This document shows, piece by piece, positions 1 to 11,710 of a stretch of 64,000 nt of DNA (the stretch's first letter is position 1; each line of letters starts with the position of its first letter). Below the pieces are notes generated by a model, which was given only the letters and a program-made list of their open reading frames with translations, searched no databases and was not told the DNA's origin. Origin of the DNA: Scytalidium lignicola (Eukaryota; Ascomycota; Leotiomycetes); the NCBI GenBank assembly GCA_002812745.2, contig NCSJ02000060.1, positions 1-64,000 on the forward strand, written 5' to 3'. The translations under genes were made by a program, and so were the position numbers.

Positions 1-1650
1 GGTTTTTTTTTTTTTTTTTTTTTTGAGACCGAACCGTGTGGCTTACGGTCTCGTCCGGACGGGACCACGGTCCAATGCAACGGTCCGGCCAGTCTATTCT
101 TCTCATTACCAGTTAAGGAGAATAATATATATAAAAGGCATCTTACATTTCAAGAGTTTTTAAAACTTTAAGGTATGATTTTGGATTTTCTTACTTTTGA
201 AGTTTATACATCAAATCTTACTAAACTTTAAGTATATCTAAATACAACAGTTTAATATATAAAGAATACATGGTTAATCTTATGGAAGGAAAAGCTAATT
301 CAGTATTAGGTTGATCAACATCTTCATTTTAGAGTATTTATAACCTTACTTATCAAAGGTTGTTATAATACTTTAAAGTTGTTTTTACAACAAGGAAACA
401 ATGATTTAAACAATGTGTTTGAGCATTTACTTTTATTCTAGACATCTTAGTAAAATAGCATAAAAACAATTACAACTTAAGAGTAACTTTGACGAAAATA
501 CTATATTAATATACATTTGTTCTCTGTTGTTTTAAATCAAGTATATAATTATATACTCGAGAAGTTAATAGTTGAAAGAGTTAAGATTCTTAAAGATATA
601 ACACTTGATATTATAAAGTATAAGTGTATTATACAATGCTTAGTTGGCCTTCTATGCTACCATTTAATATAGGAAAGGGAGAGAGATGAGGGAGTGATTC
701 TTTTTGAAGATATACATCTATACTAGCATTATGACAGGCCAAAAGAAGGTACTCTGGTAATTTCAAACATTCAAGTACCTATTCTGAACCCACAAGTTGT
801 GAGGGGAAAGGGTAAACTTAAAGGAGCTTTAAGGAAAGGCTGGAAGTCAATTACTAATACAATTTCTAGTATAACATGTTTACCCTCTGCTTTTGAGCTT
901 CTTAGTAACTTAGCTCTGCTAGCTTTAGAAGTTTCAACTTCAAGAGAATTAGCTGAAAGGAGAGAGATATATATCATATGATCTGGGTGTACAGTTACAA
1001 GAGTTGGTCTATAGCGAATTCAAGAAATGGGTGAAGATATGTACGAACCTGGAACAGTATGGGAATGAGGTTATCAGTGTGGAATTTCATCGATCTATCA
1101 CACAGATTCTATGGAGGAAACAGCTAAATTGATTGACAAGGCAATGTAGAATTCAGAGGCCTGGGAGGTAGTACAAGAAACCCAAGATTGTATCGAAATA
1201 TTACCATAGCTTCGAAAAGTTGTTAGATTACTGTAACTTCAAAAAGATGTCAGATAACAAGGATATAATTGATTACATTGCGCAATCTCTTGTTGCCATA
1301 CTAATTTGTATGTGAGGCTGAGGTAGTATTATGCCTGAGGTTGTGTCCGACACCGGCGGTTTGGCGGCGATTTAAGTAACTCTGGCGGCGATTTAAGTCA
1401 GCCCTAAAAATTAGATAGTAAGGTTTATTATCGAGGAGTTTAGGCTTTTAGTCTGTTAACATGATACATAACTACAAGCAAAGCTTGCTACTCGCTTCGC
1501 TCGTAAGGGGTGCTTCGCACTCAGAGGGATAAGTTACTGTATTGTTAAGCTGCAATTCAGGGTTTTTGGTACTATTCAGCGCGCTGCGCGACCTCCGGCC
1601 GCTTGCGCGACATGTGGAGAGGGCCTTACGGGCCGGAAAAGGTAAAGCTT
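1..1650. mobile_element. Degenerate AT-rich transposon relic
   Basis: No intact gene is visible. The first 700 bases are strongly AT-rich with stops in all frames, as expected for a repeat hit by RIP. A plus-strand fragment at about 760-980 keeps a Lys/Gly-rich stretch (VRGKGKLKGA) followed by LPSAFELL. This resembles the tail of fungal MULE-type transposases, whose usual motif is RGRGRPKG. The changes (K for R, L for P) are what C-to-T/G-to-A would give. A 16-nt unit is directly repeated at 1362-1377 and 1383-1398. GC-rich stretches with short inverted words follow at 1490-1640. The family assignment is inference from memory. Confidence 0.45.
1362..1398. repeat. Two copies of a 16-nt direct repeat
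   Basis: The unit TGGCGGCGATTTAAGT occurs at 1362-1377 and again at 1383-1398, 5 nt apart, at the end of the AT-rich relic. It may be a subterminal motif of the transposon. Confidence 0.7.
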
Positions 1651-1926
1651 ACATATTTTGAATAGCCAATGAAATCACGCAAAATAACCTCTTCTAGCCA
1701 ATCATAGGAAGAATAAAATCTACAAATTACGTAAGGGGGCCCACAATGTTTGCAATATTATATAGATAACTTAAAAGGTATGTGATGATGTGTAGGCTAT
1801 TCTAAATCTGTAATACCTAAATATGGGCACGCCGGTGATTAAAAGTAGATACACTTGTTTTGGTTGTTCGTTGTTGCCATATATCTAACATTTCTCTGAA
1901 ACACCTGAAACTATGGAAATATAGCG

Positions 1927-3563
1927 TCACCCAGATGCATGGCAACTGTCTTGATCTGAGTATATGTCAAGGGCATAGGACCCAAGCTCCCGACCAAGAC
2001 CTGACTCCTTGTAACCACCGAACGGTAATTGGTAGTGTACCAAATTATAATTATTGACCCAGACAGTTCTATCAAGAGGGATTTAGTATTGTGTATAGAA
2101 ATTTGATCCAAGAACTTACCCTGCTTGAAGAGCGTTAGACACTCGGATGGCCGTGTAAAGATTTGTGGTGTGCACCGCAGCTGCTAGACCTGTGAAATGT
2201 TAATACAGCTGAAATGTGGGACTGGAGCGAAATGTGGGACTGGAGCAATAGGGAGGCATACCATAACGTGTTTCGTTGGCAATACGAATGGCATCCTCCT
2301 CATCCCTAAACTTCTGTATCGTGCAGACTGGACCAAAAATCTCCTCTTGTACGATGCTCATGTTTTCATGAACGTTAGCGAAGATCGTCGGTTGAATATA
2401 ATATCCTTCAGCAGCCTGTCGCTGGCCACCTGTAATGAGAACAGCCCCGGCTTTCTTGCCTTCATCGATATATTCCATAATACGATCAAACTGAGCTTTG
2501 GACACTTGTGGCCCTTGGAATGTGTCCTCAGAAAATGGATTACCAACTTTGTTTTGTAGAGCGCGTTGTTTAAAACTCTCAATAAATGTATCGTATATAT
2601 CTTCATGAACGAGAATACGAGAACCAGCACCACAACATTGGCCATGGTTGAAATATATACCGTGGTTGACCCATGAAACCGCATTTTTGAGATCGGCGTC
2701 AGGGAAAACAATATTAGGTGATTTACCACCTAACTCCAATACCACCTTCTTCAAATTCCCAGCAGCGGCCTTCAAAATATGACCACCAACAGTAGTTGAA
2801 CCGGTAAAGGCAATTAGATCAATACCGTCATGAGAAGACATCGCTGCCCCAGCAGTTCTACCAAACCCCGAGATAATATTTATGATACCAGGAGGGAATC
2901 CAGCCTCCTTGACCAATTTTCCAGCGTATAGACCAGAGAGCGGAGTCTGCTCCGCGGTTTTCAGCACTATTGTATTCCCAGTGGCAATAGCAGGACCAAT
3001 TTTCCATGCCCACATGAGGAGTGGAAAATTCCAAGGAATAATCTGCCCACAAACGCCAATACGCTCATGACGAGTGTAAGCTAGAGTATTAGGATCAATA
3101 TCGATCGTCTGGCCAACAATCTTGTCCGCCCAGCCACCATAGTATCGGAGACAATTAGCGGCTTGGACGATATCATTCCTTGCGAAAGTTATAGCTTTTC
3201 CGTTGTCAAGTGATTCAATTGCTGCTAGGATATTAATGTCACGCTCAAAAAGATCAGCTAGCTTGGTGAGTAGTTGTCCACGTTGCGAAGGGGTGACATC
3301 TTTCCAAATTTTCAGAGCTGATCGAGCAGCCTGGATGGCAAAATCGACGTCCTTCTCAGTAGCCTCATGTACAGCGACGATGGGCTTCTCAGTATGGGGA
3401 TTGATAGATTCAAATGTCCGGCCTTCTATCCCTGGAACAAATTCATTATTAATAAACCTTGATCGTTAGGTTTTTTTTTCTAGTAGAAAGAGTTGCTCGC
3501 ATACAAGTCTAGGGGTTGCTCATATTTTATAATAGGGGTAACAATTTCCTGAAAAAGAGCCAT
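1927..3563 (-). CDS. Aldehyde dehydrogenase (NAD(P)+), frameshifted near the C-terminus
   Basis: NAD(P)-dependent aldehyde dehydrogenase, oxidising an aldehyde to a carboxylate; the substrate is unknown. Proposed exons (minus strand): 3563-3505, 3457-2262, 2189-2120, 2068-1927, giving 488 aa. The first intron (47 nt) joins PLDL to FINNEFV, as in relatives. Visible are the ELGGKSP glutamate motif, the catalytic-cysteine region [10 protein letters not shown] and the EEIFGPV segment. The usual tail ([13 protein letters not shown]) is present but in another frame: the reading shifts at about 1961-1968, so the in-frame protein stops at 1927 instead of 1911. This may be a mutation or a sequencing error. 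It is divergent from the Zn2Cys6 regulator at 4149, with a 585-bp shared promoter. Confidence 0.85.
2211..2246. repeat. 18-bp tandem duplication inside an ALDH intron
   Basis: Positions 2211-2228 and 2229-2246 are identical. They lie within the proposed second intron (2190-2261) of the aldehyde dehydrogenase, so coding is not affected. Confidence 0.8.
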
Positions 3564-4148
3564 GGTATATAAAAGTGATTTGGTTCTTATGGAATAAAAA
3601 ATGATAAGCTATCAAAGTTCAGTTACATGTGAGTGTGCTATCCTTATATCTAGTCCATTCATTCTATGTATGATTTTTTATGCCACTTTAAACACCCGAT
3701 TAGACATCAAGCGTAAAGAACCTACAACGCAAGACCCTGTAGCCTTAGTTTCAGAACATCCTACCTGGTTATGACGCGACACTATCTTTTCTGCANTTTT
3801 TTTTGTCATTATGAAAAGCCAAATGGGAAATCTATGTGGAATTAAATTGATTTGTAAGTATTCATAACCGGATATTGTGGTGGAATTATATACCTCATAC
3901 CACTTCAGCCGCAGACGGCGTTCTAGAAATTGAGAAATCGTCGCTTCTTGCCTGCAAGTCCACATAGTTCTGTTATTCTACGCTTGTAGAAATTGAAGAC
4001 ACGTATGCATTCATACCTCGACAATGCTTACACTTTTATCCTTTATACGATGTCCAAAATAGCAGTTCTGAAACTCAGACCTTTTTAGACAACTCCGCAT
4101 AGCAGTCCCAAACTTATTGGACGGGTATCTGAGCTTTCCCCCGCAACA
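3564..4148. promoter_or_regulatory. Divergent promoter, ALDH / Zn2Cys6 regulator
   Basis: 585 bp between two start codons on opposite strands. It contains CCGCAGACGG at 3909-3918, an everted CCG-N4-CGG pair of the kind bound by Zn2Cys6 dimers. Regulation of both genes by the adjacent factor is inference. An N at 3796 precedes a T run. Confidence 0.45.
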
Positions 4149-6639
4149 ATGAGTTCAAGTTCACTTGATCCACAACTGGGACAAATTCAAAGAGCCAAAC
4201 CCCTTCCTCGCTCTTCTGGAGTTACCAAAACCCAAAAAAGAAGAGAAAAACTTCCCCGGTGCAACCGATGTAAGGTTCTCNAAAAAAAGGTGTGACGTCT
4301 ATTTAAATGGTTATCCCTGCCATAATTGTTTTCTCAACAATGAAGAGTGTGTATTTCAGAAGAGCAAGTACGTCTAAATGCTATTCAACCAACTACTCGA
4401 CTATGTTGTCTAACTTATCACAAGAAATTTGTCCAAGAAAGAACGAAAGCGTGAAAACTCGAATGGTGTTAGAAAAGCAGGCTCAGTTTTGCTAGATCGC
4501 TATCGTGTAGATATCCCTCATAAGATAGATGCTGCCAACGTTTGTAGGTACTTCAATATAAGCTCACTTTTATACTGATGTGTTCCTTACCATCAAATAG
4601 TCCATACGTTATACCATGGTGCAATCTCTCAATCAATAAGCGACCAAGAATTCTCAAGCTTCCCCTATCTGTATGGCGTACCAATGAATACAACTTCAAA
4701 AGGACTAGCATTTACTCCTAGAAGCTCGCACTTTTCCTTTCCAAATTTTATCCAGGCTCCTCCAACGACAATCACAGAAGACGACTTGGAATATCTGAAA
4801 AAGAAGGATGCGCTAACAATCCCCGAGAGAAAATTGCGAGACGAACTGTTGAAGTGCTACATAAAATATGTTCACTGCTACTTACCCCTGGTCGACTTGC
4901 AAGATTTCGTGCCCATCCTCAACAGTGATAAGATCTCAATTTCACCTGTTAGCTTGCTCCTCTTCCAAACCATGATGTTTGCAGGAGCTGCATTTATTGA
5001 AAACAAGTATCTCCAACAAGAAGGCTTTGAGAATAGAAAGACTGCCAGAAATGTTCTCTTTCAGCGAGCAAAAGTAAGTGGTATTCTACCAAAAGTTAGA
5101 AATAGATTTAATAGCCAGCAGTTACTCTTCGAGCTTGATTATGAGCAAGACCCAGTACGTCGTACTCTGGCAGTCCTTCTCATGACATATTGGAACGATA
5201 CACCGGAGGCAGATAAAGGCACCTGGCATTGGATGGGAGTTGCATTGATGTTATGCCGAAGGATTGGACTTCATCGTGATCCGGAGCCCCTTGACCTTGA
5301 TATTCGACAGAAATGCCTCCTAAAACGTATTTGGTGGTCATGTTTTATGCGAGAACATCTCATCGCACTTGGGATGAGAAAACCACCCCGTATCAGCGGT
5401 GATGATTTCGATGTGCCAATGCTTACACTCGATGACTTTGAATTCATGATGCAAACCCCGGAAACTTTACAAGCTCTCAAAATATGTTCTACATTCTTGA
5501 ACCATGATGCTATAACTGGAATGGCCAGGCTATGCATCGAGAAAGTCAAGATGTGCTCCTTTATCGGCCGTATTCTGAAGTCCCAATATCAAGCTCCAGA
5601 GATCTCCGAGACTAGGAGGCTAGTACCGAAATTAACTGATGAGGTTGAACTCAGTGAAGTGTTTGAGTGTGATGAGGAAATAGAGAAGTGGCATAAAGAA
5701 CTTCCCACTGGTGTGCAATATCATCCTCTCGCTGCTGATATTAAGCCTGGAAGTACTGAATCGATACTAGTCATCAATCGAGCATTACTCCAGATGATGT
5801 ATTCAGCAGTAAAAATAATTCTTCACAGACCTCAGGCTGTACTAAATTCTCCAACAACAATTGATCCGATCATCAGGTATCACTCAAACCAACAAGCTCT
5901 TAGAAGCGCAATTGAAATCACTCAGATTGCTCATGATCTACACGAGAGTGATCTAAGTAGCTTTCTTCCCACTTCAGGAGTTACTTTCCTAGTGCCAGGA
6001 ATTGCAGTTAATCTTCTTTGCGCTGCCTCTTCAAATGTTCAGAGTTGTAGTGTTGGCTTAAAGAGGTTATACCAGAGCATAGAAGTCCTGCAAAAGCTCC
6101 AAGATGCATATGTCTCCGCCGACGTTGCAATGTCATATCTTCAAGCAGCAGCACAAAAACTACAAGTCCCACTGAGGAGCATTCGGCTACCTGAAGCTGC
6201 AAACCTGGGGATAGTAACAACTACTAAAGGTGATGTAATTTCATCATCTAAGGATATTGCAGATATGGTCATTTCTACATACACCCTGAGTAGCAACGAG
6301 AAAGAGATGCTTTCTTCTTGGTCGAATGGGTTGGATGTAGATGTAGTTCGCCTAGTTCAATCTTCATCTGCGAATTGCACCAACAGAGAATTGGATACTG
6401 CCCAATATCCTGAAACTGATGGAGATTGTAAGGATTTTAAGTGTCATCCAGAACTGGGTATGACCTCTCTGATAGATAATGGTAAGACGGACCGATTAGA
6501 TACAGACCCAATAGATACATATCTAGACACAAACTTTCAAGATTTGCTATTGGGTGGCATCCCAGTGGAGTCGGGTTTAGGATGGGGAGACATTCAACTA
6601 CTCTGGGACTTTCCGGCCGAACATTACACTTTGAAATGA
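4149..6639 (+). CDS. Zn2Cys6 transcription factor with fungal_trans domain
   Basis: Sequence-specific nuclear transcription factor. Proposed exons: 4149-4367, 4425-4543, 4601-6639, about 791 aa. The N-terminal binuclear cluster reads C-N-R-C, then C, then P-C-H-N-C and C. Its CX2CX6C spacing is canonical only if the N at 4281 is treated as a spurious base; otherwise a TGA follows at once. The downstream linker is basic (KKERKR). The large third exon carries the fungal_trans region with GTWHWMGVALMLCRRIGLHRD and RIWWSCFMRE, as in cutinase-type regulators (CTF1-beta-like). The end is acidic and Trp-containing (DIQLLWDF), possibly an activation region. Divergent from ALDH and upstream of an MFS gene, so it is a likely pathway regulator. 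Confidence 0.85.
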
Positions 6640-7216
6640 GTGCAATTCCTAAATTTCTATGGAGCTAGAAGATACTTGCTAAAGAAGAATATTTCTGGTA
6701 GATATGGTAAAAGTATGTCAAAATCAGAATAATGGAAAGGTTTCAACTAGTTACTATCTTGACCAGCATCAGATAGAATATTGAATAGAGGCGTCTTAGT
6801 TCAGTTTGGGTGTCATAATATATGCTACGGTGGATCTCAGCTCTGCTGCAAGTATTATTCGATACCAGCAGAGCTGACTGCATAAGGAAATGGTGATGCT
6901 AATAGATATATTAAAAATCACTAATGTTGATTTGCTGTTCAAATTGATTTATAGCATCCCCAATTGTTCGATGCCACCGGGTGTGGTATGGATAGGGAAG
7001 GATATACCCCCAGAAGGTACACAAAGTGGCTTACCCCGAGTCTGAAGTCACATATAGAAACAGATCTAGTTGCAAGACATTACTTTAACGAACACGGGAT
7101 ACGTGGAACCATCAAATACCTTGCAAAATCTTGTTCTTCTCGCACAATTAAAAGCCTGTATAGGGCGAATAGAAAAGTCGGCAGAATATTCNTTTTTTTT
7201 AAATTAACGAGTAATC
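6640..7216. other. Intergenic region
   Basis: AT-rich sequence between the regulator and the MFS gene. A frame open at 6964-7233 has no recognisable domain and includes an N at 7192 before a T run; I do not consider it a gene. Confidence 0.5.
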
Positions 7217-8918
7217 ATGGCTTTTCAGGATAACATAGGCTCTCTCAAGGAGAAGCCCGTTCATGTTGAGCAGGCCTCTCATGATGGGTACGATAATGAA
7301 GATGGAGCAGTGCTTGCCATCATTGATTCAGGGGTTGAGACGGATTTGAAGCTTGCTAGTGATGGACATGTAAGTGCAGAACTCTGTATAGAAAAGAATC
7401 CTTTTCAGACTTTGGAGTCCTCTCATTAGAGATCATTAACATTCAATACCTTTTAATTAGACGGTTCTTCAACCACAGCCTAGCGATGACCCCAATGATC
7501 CTCTAAACTGGTCTTGGGGAAAGAAGCACAGTCTCCTAGCTGTGCTTGTGCTGGGCTCCTTTTCGTGCGACTTTTCTGCTGCATCACAAGCAACGGTAGT
7601 ACTCCAAGGTCAAGAGTGGCATATGAACCCCAATGATGTGAATCGGGCTAGCAGTCTGAATGTGCTGATGATCGGACTTGGCGGTCTCATCTGGATGCCA
7701 GTTTGCCGCTTCTGGGGACGTGGTCCTGTACTTTTTTGGACTAGTCTATTTGGATTTGGATTTGTTCTTGGGGCTACTATTAGCCAGAACTTCACTACTT
7801 TCTATGCTATGCGAGGTCTGATGTCAACCTTTCAATCAAGCTTCCTCTCTGTTGGTCTCTTCGTTATCACAGATATTTTCTATTTCCACGAACATGCGAG
7901 AAAAATTGGATTTTGGGTAGTGGCTATTCTGTCTGCCCCTTGGGTTGACCCTGTTCTTTCCAACTTGATTCTCTACTATACGCAGCAGTGGCGGCTTGTC
8001 TGGTGGATGGTCTTAGCTGTTGCTGCTTTGACCGTGGTTCTTGCCTTCCTTCTAAGAGACGAGACATATTATGATCGGAGAATCCCCATTGAGCGGCAGC
8101 CATCAAGAGGGACAAGAATCTCCCGTGTATTGGGAATCTGGCAACTCCGCAATCGTGCTTACTTCCCTTCTGTGTGGCCTTCAATTTGGCGCCTCTTCGA
8201 AATTGCACTAAAGCCTTTAGTAATAGCCGCCTTCTTCTATTAGTAAGTGAATGAAAGAAAATCTAGGTACCAGAAGTCTAATGCTGACTATTTTAGCTTT
8301 CTGGCATACATTTGGTTCATTGGTACCGGTATCTCCGCGCCAGTGCTGCTTCAGACTCCTCGTGAAGCTGGCGGATATGGATTTAGCAATAAAGGTGTTG
8401 CTCTGATATCCATCGCACCATTTTGTGGTGTTGCTCTAGGTGAAACAATAGGTCACTTCTTTAATGATTGGCTTGCAACACGCTATATAAAACAACATCA
8501 GGGAAAATTCGTACCCGAAGCACGACTTGTGACTAATTATGTGGCCACTGCGCTCATGGTACCAGGTCTTGTGGTTCTAGGCCAAGTCTTGCAGAAACAT
8601 CTCCATTGGATAGGCATTGTGTTTGGCTGGGGCATGTATACATGCGGAGCTTGTATGGTTTCGGTCGCTCTTTTTGCTTATATGGCTGATTCATATCCTA
8701 ATGCGACAGGAGAGATCAGTGCGATTCTGAATTTATCTCGCTGTATAGGTGGATTTGCAATAGCCTACTTTGAGCTACCATGGGGTCTTAAATCAGGGTA
8801 TGATGTTTCCTTTGGCGTGGAATCTGCTATTGTCGCCTCTAGTGTTATTCTTCTTCTCATTTTTCAGAAGTGCGGACAGAGACTTCGGGAGTGTGGAGGC
8901 TCAGTAGGCTCACTCTAA
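7217..8918 (+). CDS. MFS transporter (DHA1-like)
   Basis: Plasma-membrane proton-coupled transporter of the major facilitator superfamily. Proposed exons: 7217-7369, 7461-8242, 8297-8918, 518 aa. Each splice keeps frame and removes an in-frame stop. A hydrophilic N-tail ends in the motif DDPNDPLNWSWGKKH, typical of fungal DHA1 carriers. Strongly hydrophobic segments follow in exon 2 and exon 3, split by a long basic central loop (about residues 210-240). It looks closest to HOL1-like members; the substrate cannot be read from sequence. Within the catabolic cluster it is the obvious import or export component. Confidence 0.85.
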
Positions 8919-9874
8919 TCTTTTCCGCCTAAGTTGTCGTGATTGAATTTCACTATTGAGAAGAGACTAAATGGTAGACAATTTCATAGCAGATATGAGC
9001 TATATTATATTCAGATACATGTTCTATAGGTCAATCCTGCTAAGGTAAACATTTTAATGGGCTCCTTTAAGCAATATATTGGAAGTATACCTGCTGTGAA
9101 GTCGAGCGAGGATATAATTCAGTAACACCGTTCTGGGATAAATACTAGGAAGTTAAAAAGCATTGTTTCACATCATAGAGCACGAAAGAGATGTAATCAC
9201 CTATATCAGGACCTGGTTGTCAGATTCCCTACTATTTATCCTAACAGGCACTGCATGGCCGGACTTACAACAAAGCCTAAAAAATGATACTCAGTATAAA
9301 TCTGATAACACAAAGACAAATGGATTAGTCCTATATTCACCACTTCCTTTCTATAAAATTCCTTTACCACTCCTTTGTAGGTAAATCACATCACTTAAAA
9401 TTAGATTATATCGTTGCTAACTTCGACCATAAGTGAAAAGTGCAGGTAGGGATCTCGGAATAATTATATTGCGGGGCCTCTGAACTAGGGTATCAACCAC
9501 CAACACCATTTTAAGTTTAGACCGTATAATAGAACATCATCGGTTTTCTCTTTGTAAATTTCTTTCTACTTTAGTTAAATATTACGTATATGCAACCGCA
9601 TGGAATGCAATACTAGTCAGAACAATGTACTGTGAGCGTACATTGATAATTAGAACCTAAACATCGATAAGTTGAAATTTGCAGACCCACGTCCTGTCTC
9701 GAACTAAATCACAAGATGGGTCTAAAATCAGAGTAAGTACAGAGAAAATGTAATTTCATTTTAAGCTAAATTATCTCGCAGACTAACAAGACGCGTAGAG
9801 ATTCAGTTCAACAAAATAGACAAGCTCGAGTGAACATCCTCTCAGACTCTCCTACATTGATTTTTGGCAGGTTT
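8919..9874. other. Intergenic region
   Basis: AT-rich spacer between convergent genes (MFS on plus, dioxygenase-like on minus). I see no convincing gene; the short open frame at 9163-9384 has no recognisable features. Confidence 0.5.
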
Positions 9875-10591
9875 TTACCAAGTTGTGGGTAGCTTAGGTC
9901 CCCAAACAGAGAGAACGGCCGGAGTCGCAAGCGACTTCTGGACTGGAGTATCTCCATTGACCATATCCCCATCCGCATAATGCTCAACAATAAATCCACT
10001 AGTATCAAACCAGTAGTCAAAAATCTGACTCCCGATCACATGGCGACCTAGACCCCAACACAGCTTGTAGCCTTTAGACTGCAGATAATCATGTCCAAGG
10101 TGCTGAACATCGAAATCGTGAACTTCGAATGCGGCGTGTGCGACGTTCGGCTCCTTGCCAGGCTTTGCGCGCTTGTCGGGATTTATTTCCGGTTGTGTGA
10201 CCTCCTTCTCAGTCTGACCCCAGACCAAGTGAATCGAGAATCCGATGGGATCGGGAACAGTCACTTTTTCCCCTCCACCTGGTGCATCGAGTTTTTCAAT
10301 ACTCGAGGCACCTGGCAGAAGTGTAGCACGTTCCAGTTCCTCTCTCGATTCAACGGTATACGCTGCACCAAGGAATTTGTTGGATCCGTCAGGAGAAGCG
10401 TAGGCAACATAAACATAAGGCTCCGAACCATAGCCTTGGAAGTAGATCCTGGTTGGTGACTGTTTCTCCTCTGAAATTGTCATGCCGAAATCAAGAAAGA
10501 ACTTCTTGGCTTTCTCCAAATCAGCATGCTGATAAGAGACATGAGAGGTCTTCAGAAGACGGATTCGTGAATCAGTATCTGCGGCAGGCAT
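9875..10591 (-). CDS. VOC-family extradiol dioxygenase-like protein, internally shortened
   Basis: Intronless, 238 aa, vicinal-oxygen-chelate fold related to 2,3-dihydroxybiphenyl dioxygenases and glyoxalases. The N-terminal module starts at VSYQHADLEKAKKFF. The C-terminal half keeps AFEVHDFD, GRHVIGSQIFDYW and FIVEHYADGD, with a metal-ligand His (in VAHAAFEV) and Glu (in VEHY). Relatives I know are about 320-340 aa. Here the stretch after HLVWGQTE runs through a short Lys/Pro linker straight into AFEVHDFD, so the first half of the second module, with the first ligand His, is absent. The protein may be inactive or altered. It is divergent from the broken regulator at 11711. Confidence 0.75.
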   Translation of the reverse strand: MPAADTDSRIRLLKTSHVSYQHADLEKAKKFFLDFGMTISEEKQSPTRIYFQGYGSEPYVYVAYASPDGSNKFLGAAYTVESREELERATLLPGASSIEKLDAPGGGEKVTVPDPIGFSIHLVWGQTEKEVTQPEINPDKRAKPGKEPNVAHAAFEVHDFDVQHLGHDYLQSKGYKLCWGLGRHVIGSQIFDYWFDTSGFIVEHYADGDMVNGDTPVQKSLATPAVLSVWGPKLPTTW

Positions 10592-11710
10592 TATTGCGAT
10601 AATACGAATAGTGGCTAAATCTAGTCGATGATGGTCTGTTTTTATTGCACTGAAATCTCTTTAAGTGTTTGGGTGAAGGAGAGGAAGGAGAGATATTAGT
10701 GAGACTCCAACCATCCTTCTCTTAACTCTAATTAAAAGAGACGTTCTAAACATACTCGGCATCATTCTGCTAGCGATCTACCATGATTGTGACACTTACA
10801 AGTATGGATTAAGTTATCTGATGGGGTGACATGCATCCGTTTCCTCGGGTGTGGTGGTAGAGGAACATGGGGAAGACGGATACCACTTCTATTACCACTT
10901 TTGCTTGATAATTACGATCCGGATTACATCACATTCCTGCTTATATAACTTTAGAGTAATGCGCTCGGAGAGTATTTTGGATCCGAAGGGATGGATTACG
11001 ACTGTTGAAGGCGAATCGAGAAACGTCGAACCAATTCTGATCACGGCACATGCTAAACCTAAAATGGACGACGATAGGGGAATTTCTTGTCAAAGGAACT
11101 TCACGAGCTGGCGAAGTCTAGCTTATTGTCCAGTCCTCCACAGAGTACGGAGGACGCAGCAAAATGTGATGGGAATGGGGCACTACACTCGCTGGAAAGC
11201 CTATGACAAATTATGTAATCATATGGCACGTGTATATTTACTGTCTTGGCAGATTCTCATCACATTTTGCCGCGTCCTGTGTATTAGGACCTATATTAGG
11301 AAAGCCCTTTGAATTTTGGTCATACTCTTACAGACAATGTCTCATGAAATACGTAATTCTCTCTCATAGTATGGAAAGGAGAATTATGAGGGGTTGTTTG
11401 TTAGAGGACTACCGAATCCTTCATCTATGGAGGCACCAGACGTTTCACAATATTCTAGATTATCAACACTGTTCCTCGGCACCACAATTGTACGGTTATT
11501 CAACGCCAGGGTCCGTTCGTCCGGGGAGGAGGCGCGGTTCTCGTTAGTTAGTAATACCCCATGGGGGAGTGGGCGCCAGCCTTTGAGATCCTCCACTCTC
11601 CACAAATCTCCACTCTCAATCTTTCAGCTCCATTTCATGGAGACAACCATAATCACATCACTTATATCCAGGCGAACAATTCTAAGCAACACACGTCCAT
11701 TATAGCTATA
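10592..11710. promoter_or_regulatory. Divergent spacer, dioxygenase-like / second regulator
   Basis: 1.1 kb between opposite start codons. Open frames at 10851-11312 and 11203-11547 lack domains and codon consistency. A CT-rich stretch (about 11,580-11,640) precedes the regulator start and would fit a promoter or 5' leader. Confidence 0.4.

Noticed and set aside
3678..3965. Minus-strand frame of 95 codons in the divergent promoter
   Set aside because: Contains an N, has no domain, and changes frame if the N is ignored as elsewhere.
6964..7233. Plus-strand frame ahead of the MFS gene
   Set aside because: No recognisable motif, contains an N at a T run, and overlaps the real MFS start.
10851..11312. 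153-codon frame between the dioxygenase-like gene and the second regulator
   Set aside because: No domain, overlapping alternative frames of similar size, placed in a promoter spacer.
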